Below are positions 43,376 through 51,624 of a DNA stretch of 64,000 bases, in pieces; position 1 is the first letter of the stretch; each line of letters begins with the position of its first letter. This DNA comes from an uncultured Clostridia bacterium (GTDB lineage: Bacteria > Bacillota > Clostridia > Oscillospirales > Ruminococcaceae), in contig CAMMMX010000007.1 of assembly GCA_946498095.1 (NCBI GenBank), positions 45,377-109,376 of the forward strand, written 5' to 3'. The notes below the pieces were generated by a model that was not told where the DNA came from, ran no database searches, and saw nothing but the letters and a program-made list of their open reading frames with translations. The position numbers and the translations under genes are program-made.

Positions 43376-44782
43376 ATGAAAAAGGGACAGATAGTGGAAG
43401 GAATCGTCAGGAAGGTTGATTTTCCCAACAAGGGAGTTGTAGAGATTCCAGGAGAAGAAAATTGCATAATGGTAAAGGGTGTCATTCCAGGACAGAAAGT
43501 GCGCGTTTGTGCGACTAAAAATCGCAAAGGGCAGGCGATGGGCAGATTGATGGAAGTGCTTGAGAAAGCATCCAACGAGGTAGAGGCGTCTTGCCCTCAT
43601 TTCGGTGCCTGCGGAGGCTGTACCTATCAGAATCTCCCCTATGACCAGCAGCTTGGGATGAAAGCGGAGCAGGTGAAAAAGATGATGGATCGTGTCGTTC
43701 AGGGGGATTATATCTGGGAGGGGATCAGCCCAAGCCCGGTCACAAATGAGTACCGCAATAAAATGGAGTTCTCTTTCGGTGATGAATATAAGGATGGCCC
43801 GATGGCGCTTGGTATGCATAAACGGGGAAGCTTCCACGATATTGTGAGTGTTTCGGGCTGTCAGATTGTAGACGGGGATTACAGAAAGATCCTTGATTGT
43901 ACGCTAAGGATTGCCCAAGAAAGCGGACTTCCCTATTACCATAGAATGCGCCATACCGGATTTTTCCGGCACCTTCTCGTTCGTAAGGCGGTCAGGACGG
44001 GAGAGATTCTGATTGATTTGATTACCGCGTCGGGAAAAGAGCCGGGAAATCCTATCCCTGGTGCGGAGACAGAGCGCCTGCTTCAGGATTGGGTGGACGG
44101 GCTTCTAGCGCTTCCGCTCAAGGGTAAGGTTACAGGTATTTTACATACTGTGAATGACAACATTGCCGATACGGTGCAGGATGAGGGAACCCGGGTGCTG
44201 CACGGAAAGAACCATTTTTATGAGGAACTGTTGGGCTTGAAATTTAAGATTACGCCCTTTTCCTTCTTTCAGACCAATTCCTTGGGGGCAGAGGTGCTCT
44301 ATGAGAAAGCGAGGGAGTATATCGGTGACACCAAAGACAAAGTAGTGTTCGATTTATACAGTGGAACCGGAACCATTGCGCAGATTCTTGCGCCGGTAGC
44401 CAAACGGGTGGTAGGCGTAGAGATTGTAAAAGAAGCAGTGGAAGCTGCGAAAGAGAACGCCGAATTGAATGCGCTTTCAAACTGCACGTTTTGGGCCGGG
44501 GATGTGTTGAAGGTGATCGATGAACTAGGCGAGGCGCCGGATTTAATCATGCTGGACCCGCCGAGAGATGGCATACATCCCAAAGCGTTGGAAAAGATCA
44601 TAGATTTTGGTGTGGACAGGCTTGTATATATCGCATGTAAACCGACAAGTTTGGCAAGAGATTTGCAGGTTCTCCAGGAACGGGGGTATCGAGTGGAGAG
44701 GATGGGCTGCATCGATTTATTCCCATCTACCTATCATGTCGAGACGATCTGTAAACTTGTCAGGGAACAAGCGGCTTTGTAA
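43376..44782 (+). CDS. rlmD: 23S rRNA (uracil-5-)-methyltransferase RlmD/RumA family
   Basis: A 468-aa SAM-dependent uridine-C5 methyltransferase. N-terminal TRAM domain (about 1-60), iron-sulfur cysteines C73-X5-C79-X2-C82, SAM motif VFDLYSGTGTIAQ (about 324-336), LDPPRDGIHPKAL (about 392-404), and the catalytic Cys in YIACKPTSLARDL (about 421-433). The ATG at 43376 follows GAAGGAG; the frame opens 90 nt earlier, but without an RBS. Firmicutes often carry two or three paralogues, so the exact uridine is not certain. Confidence 0.92.
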   Translation: MKKGQIVEGIVRKVDFPNKGVVEIPGEENCIMVKGVIPGQKVRVCATKNRKGQAMGRLMEVLEKASNEVEASCPHFGACGGCTYQNLPYDQQLGMKAEQVKKMMDRVVQGDYIWEGISPSPVTNEYRNKMEFSFGDEYKDGPMALGMHKRGSFHDIVSVSGCQIVDGDYRKILDCTLRIAQESGLPYYHRMRHTGFFRHLLVRKAVRTGEILIDLITASGKEPGNPIPGAETERLLQDWVDGLLALPLKGKVTGILHTVNDNIADTVQDEGTRVLHGKNHFYEELLGLKFKITPFSFFQTNSLGAEVLYEKAREYIGDTKDKVVFDLYSGTGTIAQILAPVAKRVVGVEIVKEAVEAAKENAELNALSNCTFWAGDVLKVIDELGEAPDLIMLDPPRDGIHPKALEKIIDFGVDRLVYIACKPTSLARDLQVLQERGYRVERMGCIDLFPSTYHVETICKLVREQAAL

Positions 44783-45141
44783 CGGGCTTTCTGTTACCGT
44801 CAGAAGTTTCCATTCCGCTGAAGTGCCCATGCTGCGGAGTGATATCTCTTGATGATACGCGATGCTTGTCGAGCTTTCCAGGATGTTTTCCTGGCAGATG
44901 TACCGCAGTATTGTTACGGCGTCGAGTATGAAGGATCTTCATGCCTGACGCGTATCGCTCAAGGAGTGGGAGGAAAACCTGAGCTGGAGGAAAGGATGGT
45001 CCGTTTCGATGGGTATCATGGTCGTCATACCAGCACGGAAAGGGAAAAGCAGTGTCGGGCATCGGTGGATTACTGTGATATTCCGCTGATGATAAAGTTT
45101 TCATTTGAGGGACAAAAAACAGATCAGTAGGAGAATGAAAG
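44783..45141. other. Spacer with decayed coding remnants
   Basis: 359 bp. Near 44820-44860 a plus frame reads KCPCCGVISLDDT, resembling the start of small CPCC-type cysteine-rich proteins, but it has no start and loses the pattern after about 20 codons. A 93-codon open frame at 44849-45130 has no RBS and no recognisable sequence. I treat this as a pseudogene-containing spacer. Confidence 0.4.
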
Positions 45142-45495
45142 ATGGAATCCGTGAAAATCTATCAGATGAGCTTTGCAAAAATATACCCTTTATTGGTAAA
45201 TAAAGCGACAAAAAAGGGAAGGACAATTGACGAGGTAGATCAAGTGATCAACTGGTTGACCGGCTATTGGAAAGAGGATATCGAGCAAGCTATCAAAGAT
45301 TGTGTCAGTTATGCGGATTTTTTTCTTCATGCTCCGGATCTGAATCCCAACAGAAAGCTGATAAAAGGCGTGGTCTGCGGTGTGCGTGTGGAAAGTATTG
45401 AGGAACCGTTGATGCAGGAAATCCGCTATCTGGATAAGTTGATTGGCGAACTGGCAAAAGGGAAGCCGATAGACAAAATCCTGCGGAAAGAATGA
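45142..45495 (+). CDS. DUF2200 family protein
   Basis: A 117-aa protein matching DUF2200 over its full length: [24 protein letters not shown] near the start (quoted in part), the WLTGY motif about residue 37, and [12 protein letters not shown]. Function unknown. RBS AGGAG. First of a string of small accessory genes; the next gene begins 15 bp later. Confidence 0.85.
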   Translation: MESVKIYQMSFAKIYPLLVNKATKKGRTIDEVDQVINWLTGYWKEDIEQAIKDCVSYADFFLHAPDLNPNRKLIKGVVCGVRVESIEEPLMQEIRYLDKLIGELAKGKPIDKILRKE

Positions 45496-45510
45496 GAGTG
45501 TGGGTAGGAA

Positions 45511-45795
45511 ATGAGTAGGAAAATCTATGAGTTTCACGCAGTCATTGAGCCGGTTCCCGATAAGGGGGGCGCTTACATCCGTTTCCCGTATGATATCCGG
45601 GAAGAGTTTGGAAAAGGCCGCGTAAAAGTGCTAGCGACCTTTGACGGCGTACACTACAGTGGAAGCATTGTCAATATGGGCGTAAAAAACGAGGACGGTT
45701 CCATCTGCTATATCATCGGAATCCGAAAGGATATTCGCGAAAAAATTGGAAAGGAACCGGGCGACAGTGTTTTTGTTACGGTAACGGAAAGATGA
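45511..45795 (+). CDS. DUF1905 family protein
   Basis: A 94-aa beta-rich protein matching DUF1905: GGAYIRFPYDIREEFGKGRV (about 19-38) and a closing strand GDSVFVTVTER. Related proteins are linked to YdeI/OmpD-like domains. Function unknown. RBS GGGTAGG. It forms a pair with the DUF2200 gene. Confidence 0.85.
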   Translation: MSRKIYEFHAVIEPVPDKGGAYIRFPYDIREEFGKGRVKVLATFDGVHYSGSIVNMGVKNEDGSICYIIGIRKDIREKIGKEPGDSVFVTVTER

Positions 45796-46242
45796 ACATG
45801 TCGAAGTATGACCGGCTTTTTCAGCAGGTACATCAAGGCAACCGCGGGATAGAGTCGAAAATGATGGAGAAATGATTCGGTGCGGATGTAATCTTATTGG
45901 TGTCAACTTACAAGGTAATTCGATCCGCCATGCCGGATGTGGTAAAAAAGGCGTTACGGCATATGACGAACGCTTGAAACAAACTCCCCATACATTTTGT
46001 AGTATTTTAAAAGCACATCGAGGGGGGGAGCCGAGGCGTAAGCGCTTTCAAATCCAATGAAGTCCGTATAGTATAGCAAAGACGCGGTACAGTTCTGTGG
46101 GAAATCGCCGCCTTTGAAGATAATGGCATGTAAGGAAAACTATGTGACTGAGCGCGATGACAGGAAGGTGGACTCGTAAATAAAGGGCCACCAAATATGG
46201 ATTCATGTTCGTAACGGAAACCTATGGAGACAGGTGGTAATA
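45796..46242. other. 447-bp spacer, no gene supported
   Basis: A 26-codon plus frame starts MSKYDRLFQQV just after the DUF1905 gene, a beginning shared by small Lachnospiraceae-type proteins, but it ends after EKMMEK-like residues; it may be a truncated remnant. The rest shows several stop codons in all frames, an A/G-rich tract near 46020, and no clear promoter. Confidence 0.4.
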
Positions 46243-46686
46243 ATGAAATTAGAAATTCAACGGATGCAAGAGCGACATGTGAGTCAGTGTGTGCATTTAT
46301 ATATGGCTGCCTTTTCTCGCGAACCATGGAATGAACATTATGATGGGGAAGCGGAAGTACGGAATTATTTTATTAATTGTTTTCAATATGATAGTTTTTT
46401 AGGCTTTACCGTTTTTTCTGGTACGAAAATCGTTGCCTTATGTACGGGTATGAAAAAGCCATGGATTAAAGGAATAGAATACTATATTGACCAATTTTGT
46501 GTATCACCTGATCTGCAAGGTCGTGGTATTGGCAGTTGGTTTTTAAAGGAAATAGAGGCGCTGCTATCTCTTGATAACATCAAGGGGGTTTTACTCAATA
46601 CCGAGAAAAGCTATCCCTCTTACCGTTTTTATCAAAAAAATGGTTTTCATGAATTACAGGGGCTAGTACTTCTTGGAAAAGGATAG
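46243..46686 (+). CDS. GNAT family N-acetyltransferase
   Basis: A 147-aa acetyl-CoA-dependent transferase. The acetyl-CoA site is seen in QFCVSPDLQGRGIGSWFL (about 86-103), followed by the YPSYRFYQKNGF motif (about 126-137) typical of GNATs. AT-rich codon use compared with the housekeeping genes suggests acquisition. The ATG at 46243 follows AGGTGG. Substrate unknown. Confidence 0.85.
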   Translation: MKLEIQRMQERHVSQCVHLYMAAFSREPWNEHYDGEAEVRNYFINCFQYDSFLGFTVFSGTKIVALCTGMKKPWIKGIEYYIDQFCVSPDLQGRGIGSWFLKEIEALLSLDNIKGVLLNTEKSYPSYRFYQKNGFHELQGLVLLGKG

Positions 46687-46715
46687 ACGTATTCCAAGCG
46701 GAAGGACGGTACAAA

Positions 46716-47402
46716 ATGAGCATTTCTATTGACTCCTGGATGGAAGCCTATCAAAAAGAGGTAGAGTACCAGTTTCGTGGCCGGATCTGGTTGATTGGGC
46801 TGCAAGGCAGTTATGGAAGAGGCGAGGCAACAGAGCAGAGTGATATTGATGTGGTTTTGATACTGGATCGAATAACCGTTGAAGATTTACAGGCATACAG
46901 CAGCCTTCTGGATCGTCTGCCGTACCGGGAAAAGGTCTGTGGTTTTGTATCCGGAAAGGAGGAACTGCTGGCCTGGGAGCCCTCCGATCTCTTTCAATTT
47001 TACTATGATACCACGCCGATTGTGGGAAACATGGAACCGTTGCTGGAGCGGATACAGAGGGAGGATATCCGTCGTGCTATCCATTTCGGCGCCTGCCAGG
47101 TATATCATATGTGTGTTCACAACGTCGTACATGAGAAAAGCAGCGAAATCCTGAAGGCGTTATATAAATCAGCTGTGTTCACTTTGCAGGCCATTGCTTT
47201 TCAGCAAACAGGAACCTATGAAAAGAAAAAAGCCGTCCTGATGTCGTATCTTCAGCCGGAAGACAGGCGCATCCTGGAAATCGGCCTGGAGTTAAAGAGG
47301 CAGGACACGATTACCAGCACAGATTTGACGGGCTTTTCTGCGCTCCTACTGGATTGGGCGTCGGAGTGGATCCGGCGCAGTAAAGAGCATGAATCATTTT
47401 GA
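46716..47402 (+). CDS. Nucleotidyltransferase-domain protein
   Basis: A 228-aa protein with the minimal nucleotidyltransferase motif G31-S32 ... D43-x-D45 in LQGSYGRGEATEQSDIDVVL, and a long helical C-terminal half (about 110-228) that looks like a HEPN/KNTase-C-type helical bundle. It may modify small molecules (antibiotic-nucleotidyltransferase-like) or proteins; no separate toxin or antitoxin partner is adjacent. RBS GGAAGGACGG. Spaced 29 bp from the GNAT gene. Confidence 0.78.
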   Translation: MSISIDSWMEAYQKEVEYQFRGRIWLIGLQGSYGRGEATEQSDIDVVLILDRITVEDLQAYSSLLDRLPYREKVCGFVSGKEELLAWEPSDLFQFYYDTTPIVGNMEPLLERIQREDIRRAIHFGACQVYHMCVHNVVHEKSSEILKALYKSAVFTLQAIAFQQTGTYEKKKAVLMSYLQPEDRRILEIGLELKRQDTITSTDLTGFSALLLDWASEWIRRSKEHESF

Positions 47403-47420
47403 TGATGCGGAGGCTAGAGT

Positions 47421-47975
47421 ATGGCGTTTTCTCACATCAAAGCCGCCTTGCACAGTGATATGCAAACGGTATGGGAGATTGTCACTGATGTAGCGAATTA
47501 TCCCATGTGGCGCAGTGATTTGAGCAGGACAGAAATACGGAATGCAAAGCAATTTATCGAATATACAAAAAAGGGCTATGTAACCACTTTTACCGTTACT
47601 GTTAACGAGCCGTATCGGCGGTGGGAATTTGATATGGAAAATAAGAGCATGACGGGCCATTGGATTGGTATTTTTGATCAAAGGGACGGGCGAACGGAGA
47701 TTGACTTTACCGAAAATATCACTGCAAGAAAGTTCTGGATTCGGCCATTTTTTAACAAGATATCTGCAAAAACAGCAGGCACAGTTTCTTGCAGATTTGA
47801 CAAAGACCTTATCGCGGTAAATTTCTATCTACTGGATAGGATTAAGCACAATGTACTTGTACAGCTTTTGTGGCCGAGATTCCTGTGGGTAGTTTGTGGA
47901 GTAAAGAGAAGGCCCACATATTTGCTTGATGTCACTCAACATGGCTCAGATCAGCGTATCGGTTATATTTTATGA
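47421..47975 (+). CDS. SRPBCC (START-like) family protein
   Basis: A 184-aa protein with a START/polyketide-cyclase-like fold in its first 150 residues: FSHIKAALHSDMQTVWEIVTD, then YPMWRSDL. These bind hydrophobic ligands. The region after about residue 145 is unusual and may be a changed C-terminus. RBS GCGGAGG. It overlaps the start region of the next open frame. Confidence 0.75.
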   Translation: MAFSHIKAALHSDMQTVWEIVTDVANYPMWRSDLSRTEIRNAKQFIEYTKKGYVTTFTVTVNEPYRRWEFDMENKSMTGHWIGIFDQRDGRTEIDFTENITARKFWIRPFFNKISAKTAGTVSCRFDKDLIAVNFYLLDRIKHNVLVQLLWPRFLWVVCGVKRRPTYLLDVTQHGSDQRIGYIL

Positions 47976-48025
47976 TTGAAACAGGTGAAAACAGTATCAC
48001 CGTCAATGGGGATAGGAGGTTTCTT

Positions 48026-48379
48026 ATGAAAAAATGGTATGACGAGGAATATGAATTTGAAATTGAAGTCACGGGGTTTCTTCGTGGCGACCATACAGAG
48101 GGATATTGCCGTAATGGCGAGGAAATCGGTGATCGGTATACTTGTACATACGGCTGTCCTGTCAATCAAGATGGACAGGGTATTTGTTCTAAAGCGATGA
48201 TGTTATTGTTTCCTGTTATGGAGGCCGTCAGAAGCGGGGGAGATTTGGAGAATATTGGAGGGAGCGACAAGTTGACCAAGGCTCTTGTATGTCCCGACGG
48301 ATGTGTAATGTTTAGGCTGACAGCCAAAAAACTTGGAAACGAAAATTTTTATAAGGGAAAGTTTTGTCAACCGGTGTGA
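48026..48379 (+). CDS. TIGR04076-family protein
   Basis: A 117-aa protein starting MKKWYDEEYEFEIEVTG, with GDRYTCTYGCPVNQDGQGIC (about 34-53) and CPDGCVMFRL near 93-102, the cysteine pattern of the TIGR04076 family. Function unknown. The ATG at 48026 follows ATAGGAGG. Last of the accessory gene run. Confidence 0.82.
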   Translation: MKKWYDEEYEFEIEVTGFLRGDHTEGYCRNGEEIGDRYTCTYGCPVNQDGQGICSKAMMLLFPVMEAVRSGGDLENIGGSDKLTKALVCPDGCVMFRLTAKKLGNENFYKGKFCQPV

Positions 48380-48440
48380 GTAGGTAAAAAATGCAACTGT
48401 GACCGTCCCCTCTGATCCCTTTATCAACCCATCAGTTGAC

Positions 48441-48469
48441 TTGCAAAAAGCTTGTTTTTTTGCTAAAAT
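48441..48469 (+). promoter_or_regulatory. Probable promoter of the plsX operon
   Basis: TTGCAA (48441-48446), 17-bp spacer, TAAAAT (48464-48469). No closer promoter to plsX stands out, so the leader would be about 360 nt long. Confidence 0.5.
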
Positions 48470-48766
48470 AAAATGAATAAGCTGTTTTACGTTGGGTGTC
48501 CTGTGTATACATATCTCTGGGATGCTGATGAAACAGCATTTTTATGTGGCTTGACAAAATCGGGATATATGGATCAGTGGTCAGTGACTTGCGCGTTGGA
48601 GCTCTATGGTCCTTTGGCAACCGCCTTTGCGACGGAGACGATGCCCGGTACCAATGTATTGGCATATTGATATGGCGATGATAAGCGGGCGTTTAAATGG
48701 TAGGGCTAGAAGGATGGATGAAAGGCCACCTGGTGCAAGGCATACGTCGACTTGGACGCATGGACG

Positions 48767-48805
48767 CGGCAAAGCATCAGAGCCTAGGTATCTGATGCTT
48801 TGCCG
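48767..48805 (+). promoter_or_regulatory. Perfect hairpin ahead of plsX
   Basis: CGGCAAAGCATCAGA and its exact complement around a 9-nt loop. No T-run follows, and the plsX RBS GAGGAGG lies 22 nt downstream, so it could be an RNA control element or a protein site rather than a simple terminator. Confidence 0.5.
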
Positions 48806-48838
48806 GAGTGCCTAGCTTGATACAGAGGAGGAAAACGT

Positions 48839-49852
48839 ATGAAAATCATCGTTGACGGCTTTGGCGGAGACAACGCGCCGCTTCAAGTTCTCCAGGGCTG
48901 TTCCTTGGCCGCAGCGGAGTATGGTGTGGACGTTGTGATTACTGGCGACGAAGCGGCGCTGCACAAATGTGCGACGGAAAACCGCGTCGATTGTTCACGT
49001 TTGCAATTTGTCGATGCCGACGGTGTTATCAGCGTCGAGGAGGAGCCTTCACTGATTTTGAAGGAAAAGGCGGACTGTTCCATGGGGGTCGCGTTGCGTA
49101 TGCTCCGGGATGGTCAGGGAGATGCCGTGGTCAGTGCGGGCAGCACAGGGGCGCTGACGTTGGGGGCGACCTTTATTGTCAAGCGCATCAAGGGTGTCAA
49201 GCGCGCTGCGCTGGCTCCGATTATGCCAGCCATCAACGGCTGCTATATGCTGATGGATGCCGGGGCAAATTTGGATTGCCGCCCAGAAATGCTTTTGCAG
49301 TTCGGCGTTATGGGGGCGTGTTATATGCAGGGCATCATGGGGATACCATCCCCGCGTGTTGCGCTGGTGAACATCGGTGCGGAGGAGACGAAGGGGACGC
49401 AGCGGGAGATCGATGCTTATCAGCTGTTACAAAAGGCCCCTATCCGTTTTACCGGTAACATTGAAGCACGCGACATTCCTTTGGGAGGCGCTGACGTGAT
49501 TGTGGCCGATGGGTTTGCCGGCAATATTGTGCTGAAGCTTTCAGAGGGGTGGGGCAAATTTATGTCCCGCAGTATCAAGGAGCTTTTCCACGGATCGCCG
49601 TTGGCGCTGATGTCAGGCACGCTGGTGCTGGGCAGGCTGAAAAAACTGAAAAAAGAGATGGATTACACCGAATACGGTGGTGCACCGCTGATGGGGATTG
49701 CCAAGCCGGTAATTAAAGCACATGGCAGCTCGGACGCGAATGCTTTCAAAAACGCGGTACGTCAGGCAAAGCAGTGTGTTGCATGTGGTGTTACGGAAAA
49801 GATTTCACAGATGCTGAATCAAATAAAGTTGGAAGAGAAAACGCAGGAATAA
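48839..49852 (+). CDS. plsX: Phosphate acyltransferase PlsX
   Basis: A 337-aa enzyme converting acyl-ACP to acyl-phosphate, the first step of phosphatidic acid synthesis with PlsY. Signatures: DGFGGDNAP (about 6-14), SAGSTGALTLGA (about 99-110), GFAGNIVLK (about 225-233). Usual neighbours rpmF (before) and acpP (after) are absent here; rnc follows directly after 46 bp. RBS GAGGAGG. Confidence 0.95.
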   Translation: MKIIVDGFGGDNAPLQVLQGCSLAAAEYGVDVVITGDEAALHKCATENRVDCSRLQFVDADGVISVEEEPSLILKEKADCSMGVALRMLRDGQGDAVVSAGSTGALTLGATFIVKRIKGVKRAALAPIMPAINGCYMLMDAGANLDCRPEMLLQFGVMGACYMQGIMGIPSPRVALVNIGAEETKGTQREIDAYQLLQKAPIRFTGNIEARDIPLGGADVIVADGFAGNIVLKLSEGWGKFMSRSIKELFHGSPLALMSGTLVLGRLKKLKKEMDYTEYGGAPLMGIAKPVIKAHGSSDANAFKNAVRQAKQCVACGVTEKISQMLNQIKLEEKTQE

Positions 49853-49898
49853 ATCAGGAAACGGTTACGATCCGTATGTAAATAAGGTGATAGAAGCC

Positions 49899-50600
49899 AT
49901 GGATTTTGAACAAAAGCTGGGATACCGCTTTAAAGATCGAAAATATTTAGAGCAGGCCCTATCTCATTCGTCCTATGCGAATGAGAATAAGCACGAGCGG
50001 CAAAGCAACGAGCGGCTTGAATTTTTAGGAGACTCGGTCTTGTCGCTGATTGTTTCGCAGTACCTGTTTACCAACTTTACCCATCTTCCGGAAGGAGAGT
50101 TATCTAAAGTGCGGGCGTCGCTTGTATGCGAAAAGTCGTTGTGCGGCTTTGCAAAACAGATCGGGCTGGGCGATTGCATTCGCTTGGGTAAAGGGGAGGA
50201 ACTGACTGGCGGGCGGACACGGCCCTCTATCCTCGCTGACGCTTTTGAGGCTGTCATTGCGGCGATCTTTCTCGATGGAGGAATGGAGCAGGCGCGTGCT
50301 TTCGTCCTGCGTTTTATCCCCGACGAAACGATAGAAGAGGTGCGTAAAGGACATACGATCGTCTTTAACGACTATAAAACGCTGTTGCAGGAGATCGTCC
50401 AGATGAATCCGGAAGAGAGGGTGGAATACGTTCTGGCGGGCGAGTCCGGTCCGGATCATGACAAGAGCTTTGAGGTAACGGTTTGCCTCAACTCCAATGT
50501 GATTGGCCGGGGCAGAGGAAAAAGTAAAAAGCAGGCGGAGCAGGAGGCAGCACGTGAAGCACTGGAGCTGATGGGGTACTCGGTTCATGGGCAAGGGTAA
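49899..50600 (+). CDS. rnc: Ribonuclease III
   Basis: A 233-aa double-strand-specific RNase that processes rRNA and structured mRNAs. Catalytic signature NERLEFLGDS at residues 37-46, a second acidic cluster in LADAFEAVIAAIFLDGG (about 111-127), and a C-terminal dsRBD (about 155-228). The ATG at 49899 follows AAGGTG. It overlaps the next gene by 14 bp. Confidence 0.96.
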   Translation: MDFEQKLGYRFKDRKYLEQALSHSSYANENKHERQSNERLEFLGDSVLSLIVSQYLFTNFTHLPEGELSKVRASLVCEKSLCGFAKQIGLGDCIRLGKGEELTGGRTRPSILADAFEAVIAAIFLDGGMEQARAFVLRFIPDETIEEVRKGHTIVFNDYKTLLQEIVQMNPEERVEYVLAGESGPDHDKSFEVTVCLNSNVIGRGRGKSKKQAEQEAAREALELMGYSVHGQG

Positions 50601-51624
50601 CGTATCCATCTTTGTGCCGCATCTGGGCTGTCCTTATCAGTGTGCTTTCTGCGATCAAAGGACTATTTCGGGGCAGCAGACTGCACCGACGCCGCAGCAG
50701 GCCGCGCAGATTTGTGAGGATGCTTTAGCGTGGATGGGGCCGCGTGCTCGTGAGGCGGAAGTAGCTTTTTTTGGTGGCAGCTTTACGGCAATTGAGCCCT
50801 CTTACCGCGATGCACTGCTATTTGCTGTCCAGCCTTATATTGGCGGAAACGGGTTCCGGGGTATCCGTATTTCCACCCGTCCCGACTGTATTCATGATGC
50901 GGTGCTGGACAAGCTCAAACGTAGCGGTGTCACCGCGATCGAGCTTGGCGTGCAGAGTATGGACGACGTGGTTTTAGCTCAAAACGGGCGTGGACATACA
51001 GCAGTGGATACGATCAGAGCGAGCCAGTTGATCCGTTCCTACGGTTTCAAGCTGGGGCATCAGATGATGGTGGGACTGTATGAGGATAGCCCGCAAACCA
51101 TTTGGAACACGGCGCAGGTTTTGTCTCAGCTTATGCCTGACACCATGCGCATTTACCCGGTGGTCGTGCTGAGAGGGACACGTCTGGCGAGACTGTATGA
51201 GACGAAAGCGTATGTCCCGATGGAATTGGATAGCGCTGTGATACTGTGTAGCGAGCTGTTGCGCTTTTTCCGGGAAAGGGGGATACGCGTTATCCGGCTG
51301 GGGTTACATGCGTCGCAGGATATAGAGGAAAGGCTTGTGGGAGGACTGTACCATCCAGCCTTCCGGGAACTCTGTGAAGGCAGGCTATATTTGCAGGACA
51401 TGATGCGCAGCTTGTCCCGCTTGCCACAGGGAGCATACACCGTCTGCTGTGCGCCGGGAGAAGTGGGCAAGGTAGTAGGGCATAAGCGGGAAAATGTTTA
51501 CAGATTGGCCCAAATGGGGTATAATATAAAGGTTCAGGCAAGCGAGAAAATTGCGCAATTTGAAACAACGGTCGTCGCGTCCGATGGGGCGGGAGGCATG
51601 CAGGCTGTAAAGGGGCAGGAGTGA
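50587..51624 (+). CDS. Elp3-like radical SAM protein
   Basis: A 345-aa protein with the radical SAM cluster motif C15-X3-C19-X2-C22 (GCPYQCAFCDQ), then FFGGSFTAIE (about 58-67), the IELGVQSMDD motif (about 117-126) and the GLYEDSP block. The C-terminal half contains a histidine/cysteine-rich HASQDIEERL segment. Conserved between rnc and smc in Clostridia; the reaction is not established, and tRNA modification is the usual inference from Elp3 similarity. It overlaps both neighbours. Confidence 0.85.
   Translation: MGKGNVSIFVPHLGCPYQCAFCDQRTISGQQTAPTPQQAAQICEDALAWMGPRAREAEVAFFGGSFTAIEPSYRDALLFAVQPYIGGNGFRGIRISTRPDCIHDAVLDKLKRSGVTAIELGVQSMDDVVLAQNGRGHTAVDTIRASQLIRSYGFKLGHQMMVGLYEDSPQTIWNTAQVLSQLMPDTMRIYPVVVLRGTRLARLYETKAYVPMELDSAVILCSELLRFFRERGIRVIRLGLHASQDIEERLVGGLYHPAFRELCEGRLYLQDMMRSLSRLPQGAYTVCCAPGEVGKVVGHKRENVYRLAQMGYNIKVQASEKIAQFETTVVASDGAGGMQAVKGQE

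Larger units (their letters stand above)
48380..48838. other. Spacer with plsX promoter and structured leader
   Basis: 459 bp. It holds the promoter at 48441-48469, then about 360 nt of leader, and a perfect 15-bp hairpin just before plsX. The 65-codon frame beginning at 48473 starts at or before the expected transcription start, so I reject it as a gene. Confidence 0.5.

Noticed and set aside
48473..48670. 65-codon plus-strand frame after the plsX promoter
   Set aside because: Its ATG lies 4 bp after the -10 hexamer, before any possible transcription start with an RBS, and the peptide has no recognisable family.
48806..48838. FapR operator before plsX
   Set aside because: The text GTGCCTAGCTTG is only loosely like the FapR site and lacks the palindrome.
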